Assembly (NCBI GenBank): GCA_025093555.1
Contig: JAIWNF010000180.1
Location: forward strand, 1 to 15,401
DNA from: Circinella umbellata
Taxonomy: Eukaryota > Mucoromycota > Mucoromycetes > Mucorales > Lichtheimiaceae
Length of the DNA stretch: 15,401 bases
Reading direction: 5' to 3'
Within the stretch, counting starts at the first letter, position 1. Each line of letters opens with the position of its first letter. Of the stretch, positions 1 to 8,315 are shown piece by piece. Below the pieces are notes generated by a model that saw only the letters and a program-made list of their open reading frames with translations, did not search any database and was not told the DNA's origin. The translations under genes were made by a program, and so were the position numbers.

Positions 1-961
1 GGATTGGATCGGATTTGGATTGTGTCTCAACGGATTCGGATCAGATTCAAATAATTCTACAATCCGGATTGTAAACAGATTGAGATCTATAGATCCGTCG
101 GATTTTTCTGATCGGTCATTATAATTATAGAGTAATGGATCAAAGTTTTAACAATGCTGTGGTAAGGTATATATATATTCAAATAAAGAAGAGAGTACGT
201 TTTTTATATTATTATATACTTGAATAGAGCAGATGAAAAGAAAAGTAGTAATAGCTTTAATATAGAAAAGAAATATCTGAAAAGAAAAAAACAAAAATTG
301 AAGATTAAAAAAGAGAGATTAATGAACTGAATTATTATTTTTATTAATCTAGTAATGATAAAGAGAATTATGAACTTTTATTTGGTTGTAAACAGAAAAG
401 GTAAACTTGTACCTCTTTTTTTTTCAGCACACTACTCGCCCCCACAAAAAAAAATCCACGTCATGTTATATTTCTACCACCACCATAACTTTTTTTTTCC
501 TTCTATAACTTTCCCACTATAATTTTTTTTCAGCTATAACTTTCTTTTCCCATTGTAACTTCTTTTTTCCCATTATAACTTTTTATTACTACAATTCTTT
601 TTTATTATAACTTATTTATTTCCTATTATGTTTTTCAAACCAAAATAATAAAAATAATGCACCTCTGTTACCAATGTTTTACTTTCCTTAAACGATCTCA
701 AACGACTACCATACACAATCTTGTAAAACACCTTCTCTCATGAAAAAATACTGTGACATCTACTATATAGCCTAGATTTTCATCTAATTGATTCTTTTGC
801 ATTACGGATTACAGATTCAATCCGGATTTTTACGAAACGGATTCGGATTGCAATTCTCTAATCTGTGGACAATCCGGATTTCCGAATTTCCAATCCATTT
901 TAAAATGGATCAAATTCGAAATGGTGCCAATCCGATCCGCATCGGTCTACTAAGAACCCTA
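1..961. mobile_element. hAT-like non-autonomous element, one end beyond the window
   Basis: Both flanks are dense in short GGATT/AATCC motifs (about 1-115 and 800-945), including several copies of AATCCGGATT, while the middle has none. The right boundary reads TAAGAACCCTA at 951-961, so read inwards the end begins TAGGGTTCTTA. This resembles the TAGGGATCCTCA end of the hAT element at 8188 and the TAGGG-type ends common in hAT elements. The left terminal repeat lies just outside the window, so a target duplication cannot be tested. No transposase is encoded between the flanks, which suggests a non-autonomous or internally deleted copy. The hAT assignment rests on the end motif and the subterminal motif arrays only. 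Confidence 0.5.
477..640. repeat. Degenerate TATAACTTT minisatellite
   Basis: About eight imperfect units of 16-20 bp follow each other. Each starts with a variant of TATAACTTT (also TGTAACTTC, TACAATTCT) and continues with a T-rich stretch that often ends in CCCAT or CCTAT. The array lies inside the hAT-like element and contains no coding potential. Confidence 0.6.
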
Positions 962-1106
962 CTCTTCTTTAACATCAATCCTTTTCTATATCCTTTTTTT
1001 TACCTTGAATCTAACGTATGTATAATTGATACATTACTTTAGTAAAGCAATTTTTTTGGTCATTATAATTATTAATATTGAATATTACAACTACCTTTTT
1101 TTAAGG

Positions 1107-2003
1107 ATGGATAACAATAATACTAATAACACCGATTTTATCGAGGGCGATCCTATGCCATATTCCCGTTTAAACATACTTAGTGTAAGTAATTCAATTT
1201 TTACCATATCCAATCAAGTAGTTCTTACTGTTTTTTTTGTTCCTAATCCTGTCAATATTTACAGCAAAATATCTGTGATTCGTATGGTGAGATTGTTGAT
1301 ATTGACAAGCTCCAGTAAGCTTCTTGTTGCCTTTCAACAAGGAACTAAAGGTGATTCAGAGTAAGATGGTTTCTCCCTGTTGGGATATAGGGAAGATTTC
1401 TTGAAGTGGCTGATTTTGCACAGAGATTACGGAGAATGTGCAAGGATCACTTTTATAACAAACGGCGCTTTCCTACCATGATCGAGGAAAACAAGACAGA
1501 ATCAATTGCCGTAAGCATGAAATCGTTGTAGAAATCGTAAAGAAAAAGTTAGTGTCATCGTAACAAAAAAAAATTAATAGCCTTGAAATATTATAAAGTA
1601 TCATTAATATGTTTAATAGAAACTTGCACATCGGCGAAACATGTTAAATCGTCACAGAAGGTTATTGGAAGAAGAGTTTCCAGCGGCAGGTATGGACATG
1701 CTACTAAGCCGAAAGTACATGTCTGATGAAGAATTGGATGATGAGCATCCACCAACAGGCCCTATTTTGGTACTTCGTTCATCTTATAGGTCCAATAATG
1801 TAAGTTATTACATCAAGATTCTTTCCCTAATTATACATTCAATAAACAGTATATTAATAGCATAACAATAGGCAAATAGGTTCTTGGATAGGTTAGACGA
1901 AATGCACGTTGCCAATATTAGGATCAGAAGACACCAGAGTAACAGAGTAATGCATTCTATCATACCGATGGAACAAGCAGTTCCAGAAGAGTTGCCGCGA
2001 TAG
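1107..2003 (+). pseudogene. Five-exon gene of unknown family with one in-frame stop
   Basis: Exons 1107-1184, 1265-1314, 1360-1510, 1620-1799 and 1872-2003 join with consistent phases (donors GTAAGT, GTAAGC, GTAAGC, GTAAGT; acceptors CAG or TAG) into 197 codons ending at TAG 2001-2003. The start chosen is the ATG of MDNNNTNN. The product is hydrophilic. A basic stretch (residues about 110-140, with HFYNKRRFP and RRNMLNRHRR) is followed by an acidic stretch (MSDEELDDE), and the C-terminus ends VPEELPR. The only lesion I see is TAG at 1388-1390, inside exon 3 after FLPVGI. It could come from CAG by one change, or it may mean the gene model is wrong there. I do not recognise a domain. The basic/acidic layout recalls repetitive hypothetical proteins of mucoromycete genomes, an impression I cannot verify. 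Nothing shows whether it belongs to a mobile element. Confidence 0.55.
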
Positions 2004-2864
2004 ATGAAGCAATAGTTAAAAAATGGAGGGTAGTTGGGCTTGGGCTTGGGTTTTTCTTAATAAAAAAAAGCTGATTGAAATTCCTTTAATATTAAAAGTA
2101 TAAATCTGGATTTATAAATTTTTATATCAATGGATGAAGACAGAAAAAAAAAGAAAGTAAAATAAATGGTATTGATGTCAGAGGGTCAAAAAAAAGAGAT
2201 GGTGTATATAAAAAAAGAATATATATAAAAAAAGTGTATAAAAAAAGAGCGTATAAAAAAGGAGCATATAAAAAGTTCTGCTCCTTTCTCACAGTTTTTT
2301 GAAAAATGATGGTCTTTTGATTTTCCATTCCTTTTTTATTTTATTTTGCCATTACTATAAATCATGTGCTTCCTTGATTGCACCAATACTACCCTTGAGT
2401 ACCTCATTAAACGCAGTTATATTGATTAGGAGACTAAAACTCTGATTCTCGTTCTCTTTTCCCCTTCTCTTCCTTCACTCTCTTCTTCCCCGTCCCTTCT
2501 AGTTTTGTTAAACAATTAAAAGAAAATGGCGACGATGATGGTGTGTGGAGTGTTGGTGATTTCGCGTCAGAACAAGTTTAAAGAGACGTTGCAAAACGCG
2601 AACCCTTTATTTTTCTCACTATTCGTATAAAATATTAATAAAATTATCTTCCACTCTTCATATAAAAGATAATACTATATTGTTCTCTTGAGTATATTGA
2701 CTAAACATTATTTGTACTTCACTTCGACTTACTGCTTGTCCATTCCGTAAATTGAAACAAGAAAAAGTAGTCTGTTAAAAAAGTATTAGTTTAATCTAGT
2801 CTTCCTGCATATTAAAAAAAAAGAAACTCCTTTCACCGTTCACAGCTCAGAATGTTATTATTTT
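2004..2864. other. Non-coding stretch, no supported gene
   Basis: This stretch is AT-rich and holds the A-rich tandem array at 2205-2275 and a pyrimidine-rich tract at about 2450-2505 (TTCTC/CTTCC runs). The tract precedes a 34-codon ATG frame (2526-2630) that I do not accept as a gene. No transposon ends or RNA genes were recognised. Confidence 0.4.
2205..2275. repeat. A-rich tandem array, units like GTATAAAAAAAGAG
   Basis: About five imperfect units of 13-17 bp alternate TATA or GTATA with A6-A7 and a short G/A/C spacer (GTATATAAAAAAAG, TATATAAAAAAAG, GTATAAAAAAAGAGC, GTATAAAAAAGGAGC, ATATAAAAAG). It is simple tandem DNA with no gene. Confidence 0.6.
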
Positions 2865-3072
2865 CAGTGGGAAAAATATCACGGTTTCTATATGCTTTGC
2901 CAAGGTGACCTAATAGTTTACTATCAGCTTATTGATATCCTGTTGATACCCATGTACTATCTGAGATATCAATAATTTATTGATACCCTATTGATACCCT
3001 ATTGATATCTGAGATATAAATAGTGATATCAGCCTGCTGAGAGCCTACTGATACCCCTCATTTTTTGCAGTG
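2865..3072. mobile_element. MITE-like block with CAGTG-type ends and TTGATACCC motifs
   Basis: The left end reads CAGTGGGAAAAAT at 2865-2877. The right end reads ATTTTTTGCAGTG at 3060-3072, so the two agree at 10 of 13 positions when inverted. The interior is crowded with variants of TTGATACCCTA and GATATC. It includes a perfect interrupted palindrome, TATCAATAA-T-TTATTGATA, at 2967-2985. CA(G/C)TG ends are typical of hAT-type MITEs. No 8-bp target duplication is visible (ATTATTTT on the left, ATCCTTTG on the right), so the exact ends, or an intact insertion, are not proven. The KDZ reading frame stops at its right border. Confidence 0.4.
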
Positions 3073-4143
3073 ATCCTTTGCACGGTCATTCATTCTCATA
3101 TAACGACTTAGCTGAAAGTTGCCATCTGCTGCAACTGTTTTGATCCCATTCTAATATTATATTACTCGATTTTTAGTTGATCCTTATTATAAAAGTAGTT
3201 CCAATACACTATCAAGAATCAAGACCAATAAAACATTTTCATACTATGTATTTACATGCTGGGCATGCGTTCTCCAATCCACAACTGATTCGATGGTCTT
3301 TTTCAACATTGAGAACCATTCTGCCATACATAAGTAGTGCTTCACTAAGTCGTTGCTTAAATGAAGCTGGTATAGGCAACTATAAAATATTTATATATAT
3401 GAGATATAATGTAAGTCAAGTGTCATATATATATATATAGTATATATATTTATTGCTATAATTTCCAGAAGTACCTGATAATGATATTCCACTCTTGCCC
3501 ATTCGGAAATTGCGTGAATTGATGTTCGGCAAATGTAATGCATTAAATGCATAGTGCGAATTTGCTCAACATGGATTGCAACATTTGGATCAGTAGGGGT
3601 GAGGGGAAACAAATGTCGACGTATCAATACCACTGGCAAACTGTGCTCCTGGCAGTTTTTGCAATATTCAATCTTGGAAGCTCGAATACCTGCATTTGCA
3701 AAACAAAAACATTTTTAAATTGCTACTGAAAATAATTCACTGCTTTTACATATACCACATTTGAATACGCATGTAATGAACTTCAAGCTTTTCCCAGGGC
3801 AAGAACAAAGCAAAGGATCTTCGATCGGCATGAGAGCTTTAGGCAATGGTGTTTGAGCACCACACCCTTGCTTGAAAGCATCAGTTAACATGGGCAAAAT
3901 GTTGGCTCAGTTTCTGATTCGATCTTCAACTTTATTGCGTTTTCTTTTTCGTGTTGAATCATCAACATCCTCCCATTCCGAGGAACGGATTCGATTAATT
4001 GAAGACGAAATTTGGTGACTTCCATTTTGGTCAACAGTTGGCATAACCCGTTGAACATGGGTACTTTCTCTTATTCCCGTTCTACTTAAGCTTCTAAAGG
4101 TATACTTTTCATTGGTGCCGAAACCATGATATTTAGGAGGCAT
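3073..4143 (-). pseudogene. KDZ transposase gene, N-terminal half, truncated
   Basis: KDZ (Kyakuja-Dileera-Zisupton) proteins are RNase H-fold DNA transposases with cysteine clusters ahead of the catalytic domain. Exons 4143-3750, 3689-3475, 3379-3245 and 3150-3073 join in phase; the donors are GTAAAA, GTACTT and GTATGA. From the start, MPPKYHGFG leads into a basic KRKRNK region. Next come a cysteine cluster (LLCSCP, FKCGIC, YCKNCQ), a LFPLTPTDPNVAIHVEQI stretch that matches the FPATPxxPxTAF block of KDZ proteins, then ENACPACK (the CPAC signature), then AADGNFQLSRY. The last is the expected start of the catalytic core with its first Asp. Lesions are TGA at 3907-3909, compatible with CGA changed to TGA, and loss of everything after position 3073, where the MITE-like block begins. 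It faces away from the RTC4-like gene. The family call comes from recalled motif order, not from a search. Confidence 0.72.
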
Positions 4144-4397
4144 TGTAATAAATAAAAAGTAATGACAAAAAAAGTACAATAAAAAGTTGACGTTTTGTTT
4201 GTTTTTGAGTGATAGGACAGATGCTTTTTCTAGAATCATATAATTTATTGAAATTCAGTGGAAAATAAACCCAGTTAACCCCGATAGAGTGAGGCTGCTC
4301 GGTCGCTCGGCCATTTGGTTGACTAAATAGTGAAGACCGAGACATCAAAATAAACAGCGGCAGCTGTCGGAGAAGTAGCTAATTTCACCTGTGAATA
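4144..4397. promoter_or_regulatory. Divergent intergenic region between KDZ and RTC4-like genes
   Basis: This 254-bp gap separates the two divergent start regions and must hold both promoters if the pair was ever functional. It is locally less AT-rich around 4270-4380 and contains GGTCGCTCGGCC and CAGCGGCAGCTG. I see no convincing TATA box. The stretch ending TATTGATAG at about 4394-4402 could be a splice acceptor for an upstream RTC4 exon, but that is uncertain. Confidence 0.3.
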
Positions 4398-4773
4398 TTG
4401 ATAGGTGTAATCAAATGTCCGTTTTGCTTGGCTCCTTTGAGCACTCCTTTGGTCCCTATGACTCAGGCTGTCAAAAAGGAGTATGACGAATACCTAAGCA
4501 AAAATGAAGCATTCAAGAATAAATGGCGAAAAAAAAGGGAAAATGTTTCTGTTCGTTACCATAGTCGAACTCCTGAACGACGAACTACCATAAATGAAAA
4601 CTGAATTTTTGTCGGGTGCATCGTGTTGAAATTGTTCATAAAAAAGAAGCAAATGAAGCGGGTTACCCAATGGAAATTGATTTCAAAGCTTTGCCACAAA
4701 GAGTTTCGTCATTTAAAGACTCTTTACTCATGATTGCAAAAGGCACATTAGACAGTTCTTTTCTAAAAGCCGA

Positions 4774-4781
4774 AATAGAAT
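4774..4781. repeat. Target site duplication of the Merlin element, left copy
   Basis: AATAGAAT directly precedes the element and is repeated exactly at 7365-7372. Eight base pairs is the duplication length known for the Merlin superfamily. Confidence 0.88.
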
Positions 4782-4807
4782 GGTTAAAGCTAACTTTATA
4801 CACTCAA
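4782..4807 (+). repeat. Merlin left terminal inverted repeat
   Basis: The sequence starts GGTTAAAGCT and ends in the core ACTTTATACACTCAA at 4793-4807. The core is identical to the inverted copy at the right end, while the outer 11 bp have diverged. Confidence 0.85.
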
Positions 4808-5296
4808 CCTAAATTACCTCTTACATCTTTTTTGGTGCTATCTGAGTTTACACAAATTATATCACCGGAAAGCGGAGATCCTACACTATTCAATGCATTT
4901 TTTAGTTAATTTGTACAACATCTAGATCATAAGAAATAGGGACTTGAAGTTTTCAAATTGTTTTTGAGATATTTGATTATATATAAAAAATATATACATT
5001 TTGCTTATTTGCCAAATATATTATTATGCTAAGCCCCAAAATGATATTAGATCATCTTAGAGTAGTTTTGTTGCCGCTATCGAATGGTATTCTTATCTAA
5101 ATTTTGTGTACGGCTAAATGTTTTTCCATATCACAAGTAGTATTAATAAAGACTATATTATAGGAAATAGTATATAATAAATATATATATATAGTTTATA
5201 TTTAAAAGGTAAAGATGAAGTAAGATATTTTTGAGAATATTAAAAAACTTAAAGAAGGTAAGATCATAAAAAAAGAAAAAAATAAGAAAGAATAAA
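4808..5296. other. Merlin interior, 3' side of the transposase gene
   Basis: This is AT-rich non-coding DNA between the left TIR and the transposase stop codon. The RTC4 reading frame happens to stay open through the TIR to TAA at 4907-4909. Those codons are transposon sequence, not RTC4. Runs of TATATA at 4978-4995 and 5172-5193 are the only other structure seen. Confidence 0.5.
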
Positions 5297-6798
5297 TTAT
5301 TCCTCAGAGGTATAATCATTATTACTACTATAATTATCTTCTATATTACTATTATCACTATAATTATCAGCCTCTGTATCAATATAACTACTGTCGTCGT
5401 ATTCCATATCACTACTACCAAAGTCTGATGTAGATTGAGAAATCTCTGAATATTGTCGGCGACAGGGGGTAATACTTTCATCTGAACTTCCACTACTATC
5501 TATAAATATATATAATATAAATAAAGAGAAAAAGAAAAATAAACATCAAAGAATTTCAAAAGAAACTAAAATAAATACCTGCAGCAAGATGGCTAAAATC
5601 AGTAAAAATAGGAGCTCTTAGAGTTAAATCTTCTGAAGTTGATGTATTAAAAGCTACTTCACTTAAAGCAGTTAATAGTCCTCCCCATAAATCATTGTTA
5701 TGCTTTCGGCGCCATATAAATTCAATTAACTTCCAAGGTGTCATTAACTTAGTTCTATGGCGTGTAGCAATATGTCTCTTAATAGCTGACCAAGTACCTA
5801 TTTGAACAAAAAACAAATTATAAGCATACACATTAAATAAGATAACTTACAAATAAAATATTACCTTTAATAGTATTTGTATGTACTCCATCATCAGTAA
5901 TAAACTCAATAGAATGATTTACAACTTGATGTACCCAATCTATTCCTTCTTCATCTGATAAACCATTATATGCCCTCCACATAGCTGAATAGATTAAACT
6001 ACCAGGCCTTATAAACTGACGAATAACCTCAGTTAGAGTTCTAGCATTACGGCAAGGAACAACAGCTAAAAATGTCTTGCGCTCATTGGTTTTTTCAACC
6101 CCACCAAGTACCCAAACACCTTCAACACGATGTCCATGATGGTTTTTACGCTTGCCAAATTTACTTTCATCAATTTCCACAATAATACGATTACCATTTT
6201 GATCATACCCTCCTATTTATTAATAAATAAGAGTATACAGTAAATAAATAAATAATATACTATACTATTTTTATAAAATAAATAAAGAAACTTACCAATT
6301 TGTACATCATTATGGTTTAAATCAGCCTCAATAAGAAGATGAAAATCTCTAATCAGGCGTTGTATAGTTAAACCAGAAGAACGGGTAAAAGAAGTAATAC
6401 TTTCATTACTAAAACGGTGAAGAATTCCCCACAGTACTTGCAGTACTTCATTTAATGGTACATTACGACGTGCAAAAAATGACCCAGTACGTACAGATAA
6501 ACGTTGCCGACCACTACCAGGGGTACAACCACAAGATACCGATGGGCATTGCCACATAAGACCATCACGTGAAAAATGATTGAGGTTCATCATAGTTCCA
6601 TTTCGGCACTGCATTTCTTCATAGAAAATTCCATGCTCTCTAAGGTATCTTTTATATAAAAGTTATTATTTATCTCTTAAACTAATATATTATATTAAGA
6701 AGAATTAAAGTAACTTACTGAAGGGTAGTATCAAAATCGCATGTTAAGCTAACAATTTCAGCTAGACTTGGAAGAGTTGCAATACCAGTAGGAGCCAT
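5297..6798 (-). CDS. Merlin transposase (IS1016/ISXO2-type DDE), catalytic residues altered
   Basis: Exons 6798-6719, 6648-6296, 6212-5865, 5797-5579 and 5499-5297 join to 1203 nt, 400 residues plus stop. Introns of 67-83 nt have donors GTAAGT, GTAAGT, GTAATA and GTATTT and acceptors AAG or TAG. The start is the first ATG (MAPTG), 74 bp downstream of a TATA box. Residues 27-95 hold REHGIFYEEMQC, WQCP and further cysteines, which replace the zinc-ribbon-like N-terminus of the family. RTGSFFARRNVPL and the FTRSSGLTIQRLIRDF helix follow. The core has EIDESKFGKRK (Asp159), GSLIYSAMWRAY, VNHSIEF, HTNTIKGTWSAIK and WKLIEFIWRRK. In the family the second acidic residue sits in a S-D-x-W context and the third in HTNxIE. 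Here they are Ala221 and Lys260, so catalysis is doubtful. Residues 334-400 are a Ser/Asp/Glu/Tyr/Asn-rich acidic tail. The gene may be a recently dead copy or a retained DNA-binding derivative. Confidence 0.88.
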
Positions 6799-7338
6799 TA
6801 TTAGAGAGAGTTTTTAGATAAAAAGAAGTAGATAAGTTAAAAAATAAAGTATAAAATATAAAACACCTCGTCTTTATATACTTTTTTGTTAATATAATGG
6901 TGTAATTTTTATCCAATAAGAACTTGTTAAATATGATACATATAGTCCTGAGTCAGAACCCGAGTCATTTTTTTTATATAAAAAAACTATCAATTTAAGA
7001 GGTTTATAATTTACTACTATAAAAATGTTTTGCTTATAATATTTATATACTCTTATATTTGTATACCATGAATATTAATTTTATTAGGTATATCGTTAAA
7101 GTTATACAGCTGTATAGAACTTAATATTTTTTACTTTTACTTCTATAAAAAATGTGAATTGAGAAATATATTTTTTCTTATAAAAAATATTACTAATTTG
7201 TTTTGACCATTTTCTCACGCTCTATTGGTGGTATAGCTATACCGAATATAGCAATAGAAAGCCCTGTTTCTCTAGATTTGGTATATAAATTTTCATGGTT
7301 ACACAATGACTGGATCACGTGTTATAAAGCGTTAACAC
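6799..7338. other. Merlin 5' region, no gene
   Basis: This stretch holds the transposase promoter and leader near 6799-6890, then AT-rich DNA with two 14-bp palindromes: TATACAGCTGTATA near 7104-7117 and GGTATAGCTATACC at 7230-7243. The second lies inside a larger inverted repeat, TCTATTG/CAATAGA (7221-7258). I see no reading frame of interest. Confidence 0.45.
6871..6880 (-). promoter_or_regulatory. TATA box of the Merlin transposase gene
   Basis: TATATAAAGA on the minus strand ends 72 bp before the ATG at 6798. It is followed by an AT-rich leader ending CTCTCTCTAATA. Position and sequence fit a fungal core promoter. Confidence 0.5.
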
Positions 7339-7364
7339 TTGAGTGTATAAAGTAAAAGTGGTCC
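7339..7364 (-). repeat. Merlin right terminal inverted repeat
   Basis: It begins TTGAGTGTATAAAGT on the plus strand (7339-7353), the inverse of the left core, and ends in AGTGGTCC. The outermost GG of the inverted reading matches the left end. Confidence 0.85.
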
Positions 7365-7372
7365 AATAGAAT
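7365..7372. repeat. Target site duplication of the Merlin element, right copy
   Basis: This AATAGAAT is identical to 4774-4781. In the RTC4 frame both copies place ATA-GAA (Ile-Glu) at the same codon phase. Confidence 0.88.
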
Positions 7373-7796
7373 TCATTAGACAGAACGGTGTGACCAAATC
7401 AAGATCAACTTCTGGTCAGTATTGTCGCTTTGATAAAGCATCAGTAATGGCATTTTCAAATAAGTATGCACGTAATGAAATTATTGCACATATACTAATA
7501 ATAGCTACTATATACAATAATATAGGCTGGGTATTACGGGAACCGTGGTTCAGCAATAATTCTCAAGGTTTTGCAACACGAGTTCATGTTAACAAAAAAA
7601 ATAACATTTGAAGACACTAAACCCCTTACCGCTACCTTTTCTGGAAAGTGTCCTTGTGCCTCAGGCTTGTGTTCGGTTGATACAACAAGATTACAATGAT
7701 GTTTCTTATAATGATGCAAAAGAAATATTATTTAACAGTCAAAATTTTGGCTCTAGAGTCCACCATGAGCCAAAAGACAAAGATGAAGACTTGTAA

Positions 7797-8187
7797 AAGA
7801 AATTTCCAAAAATTATCATTTTTATTTAATATGTTAATTTCAATATTTTATATCATTTGTATTATATATATGTCATTCTTTTTCACATTCTTCTATGCCC
7901 CGATTTCGTTCTTTTTCTCTACTTATATGACATTTTGTTACTTTGCAATTTGTATAATACAAAGCATTCCTTTATTTTATGATAATCTTTTTTTTTCAGC
8001 TACTCTTTAGATGATCCCACTTATTTTTTATATTGTAATTTATCTGTCGTTTTCTTGTAATCCTTTTCACGTATTTATAACATAAAAAAAATATTATGAT
8101 TAATATATGCCCAAATTTAGTACTACTTTTTGATCTTTTCCACACTGCTTCGCTCCTTTGTTATTGGATTTTTTTTATGGTTACAAT
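7797..8187. other. AT-rich non-coding stretch between RTC4 gene and hAT element
   Basis: It is T-rich on the plus strand, and its open frames are low-complexity Phe/Ile/Tyr strings. Nothing beyond the RTC4 3' flank is recognised. It ends in GTTACAAT (8180-8187), the left target duplication of the hAT element. Confidence 0.4.
8180..8187. repeat. hAT target site duplication, left copy
   Basis: GTTACAAT is matched by CTTACAAT at 12846-12853 with one difference at the first base. Confidence 0.75.
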
Positions 8188-8315
8188 TAGGGATCCTCAT
8201 GAGAACCGAAGAACCGGAACCGAACTGGAACCGAACCGAGAAAAGTCGAGACAATTCTATGGAAGGAACTGACCGGAACCGACTCGTTTCTCCATAGAAA
8301 GAACCGAGAACTGAC
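8188..8315 (+). repeat. hAT left end: TIR plus GAACCG subterminal array
   Basis: After the 12-bp TIR, the next 115 bp carry about nine copies of GAACCG or its near variants (GAACCGAA, GGAACCGAAC, GGAACCGACT). Such arrays are known binding sites for hAT transposases in other systems; that role here is inferred. Confidence 0.75.

Larger units (their letters stand above)
4782..7364. mobile_element. Complete Merlin-superfamily DNA transposon (2583 bp)
   Basis: The ends are inverted repeats of 26 bp (4782-4807 and 7339-7364). Both begin GG, and they share an uninterrupted 15-bp core, ACTTTATACACTCAA, so 19 of 26 positions match. A perfect 8-bp direct repeat, AATAGAAT, flanks them. The only gene inside is the minus-strand transposase at 5297-6798. 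The element lies within the RTC4-like gene. TIRs starting with GG and an 8-bp duplication are what is known of Merlin elements, so boundaries, gene content and family agree. The exact duplication and uninterrupted transposase frame point to a fairly recent insertion compared with the rest of the window. Confidence 0.87.
4398..7796 (+). pseudogene. RTC4-like domain gene, split by a Merlin insertion
   Basis: RTC4-like domains are named after yeast Rtc4 (restriction of telomere capping); their biochemical role is unknown. The left part shows IKCPFCLAPL at 4413-4442, then in a second frame FCRVHRVEI (from about 4607) and GYPMEIDFKALPQRV. The CPFC pair plus the later Cys-His is the usual metal-binding pattern. 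The right part starts at 7365 after the insertion and shows DKASVMAFSNK. A probable intron follows (7464-7525, branch-like TACTAAT, acceptor ATAG). After it come AGYYGNRG from 7526 and VLVPQACVRLI with NDAKEIL to the stop at 7794-7796. Besides the insertion, three one-base frame breaks are inferred: near 4600, at the donor near 7463 (AAG next to GTATGC) and in the C-run near 7622. The true N-terminus is not resolved; 4398 is simply where the recognisable frame starts. Without the transposon the frame runs KAEIE into FIRQNG with no shift. Confidence 0.75.

Noticed and set aside
788..1042. Open frame over the right end of the first hAT-like element
   Set aside because: Its codons are made by the GGATT/AATCC motif array and T-rich DNA, so it is a repeat artefact.
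2526..2630. 34-codon ATG frame (MATMMVCGVLV...) after a pyrimidine-rich tract
   Set aside because: It is short, has no domain, no homologous-looking motif and no continuation through plausible splice sites.
2865..3072. CRISPR-like reading of the spaced TTGATACCC repeats
   Set aside because: The repeats are short, irregular, in both orientations and in eukaryotic transposon context, with no regular spacers.
4920..7285. Loose inverted similarity (ATCTAGA plus GAAA-AGGG) as Merlin ends
   Set aside because: It needs a 6-bp gap and lacks a flanking duplication; the true ends were found further out.
4747..7383. Shared CATTAGACAG at 4747-4756 and 7374-7383 as a possible target duplication
   Set aside because: The sequences just inside show no inverted similarity, and the AATAGAAT pair with matching TIRs explains the insertion better.
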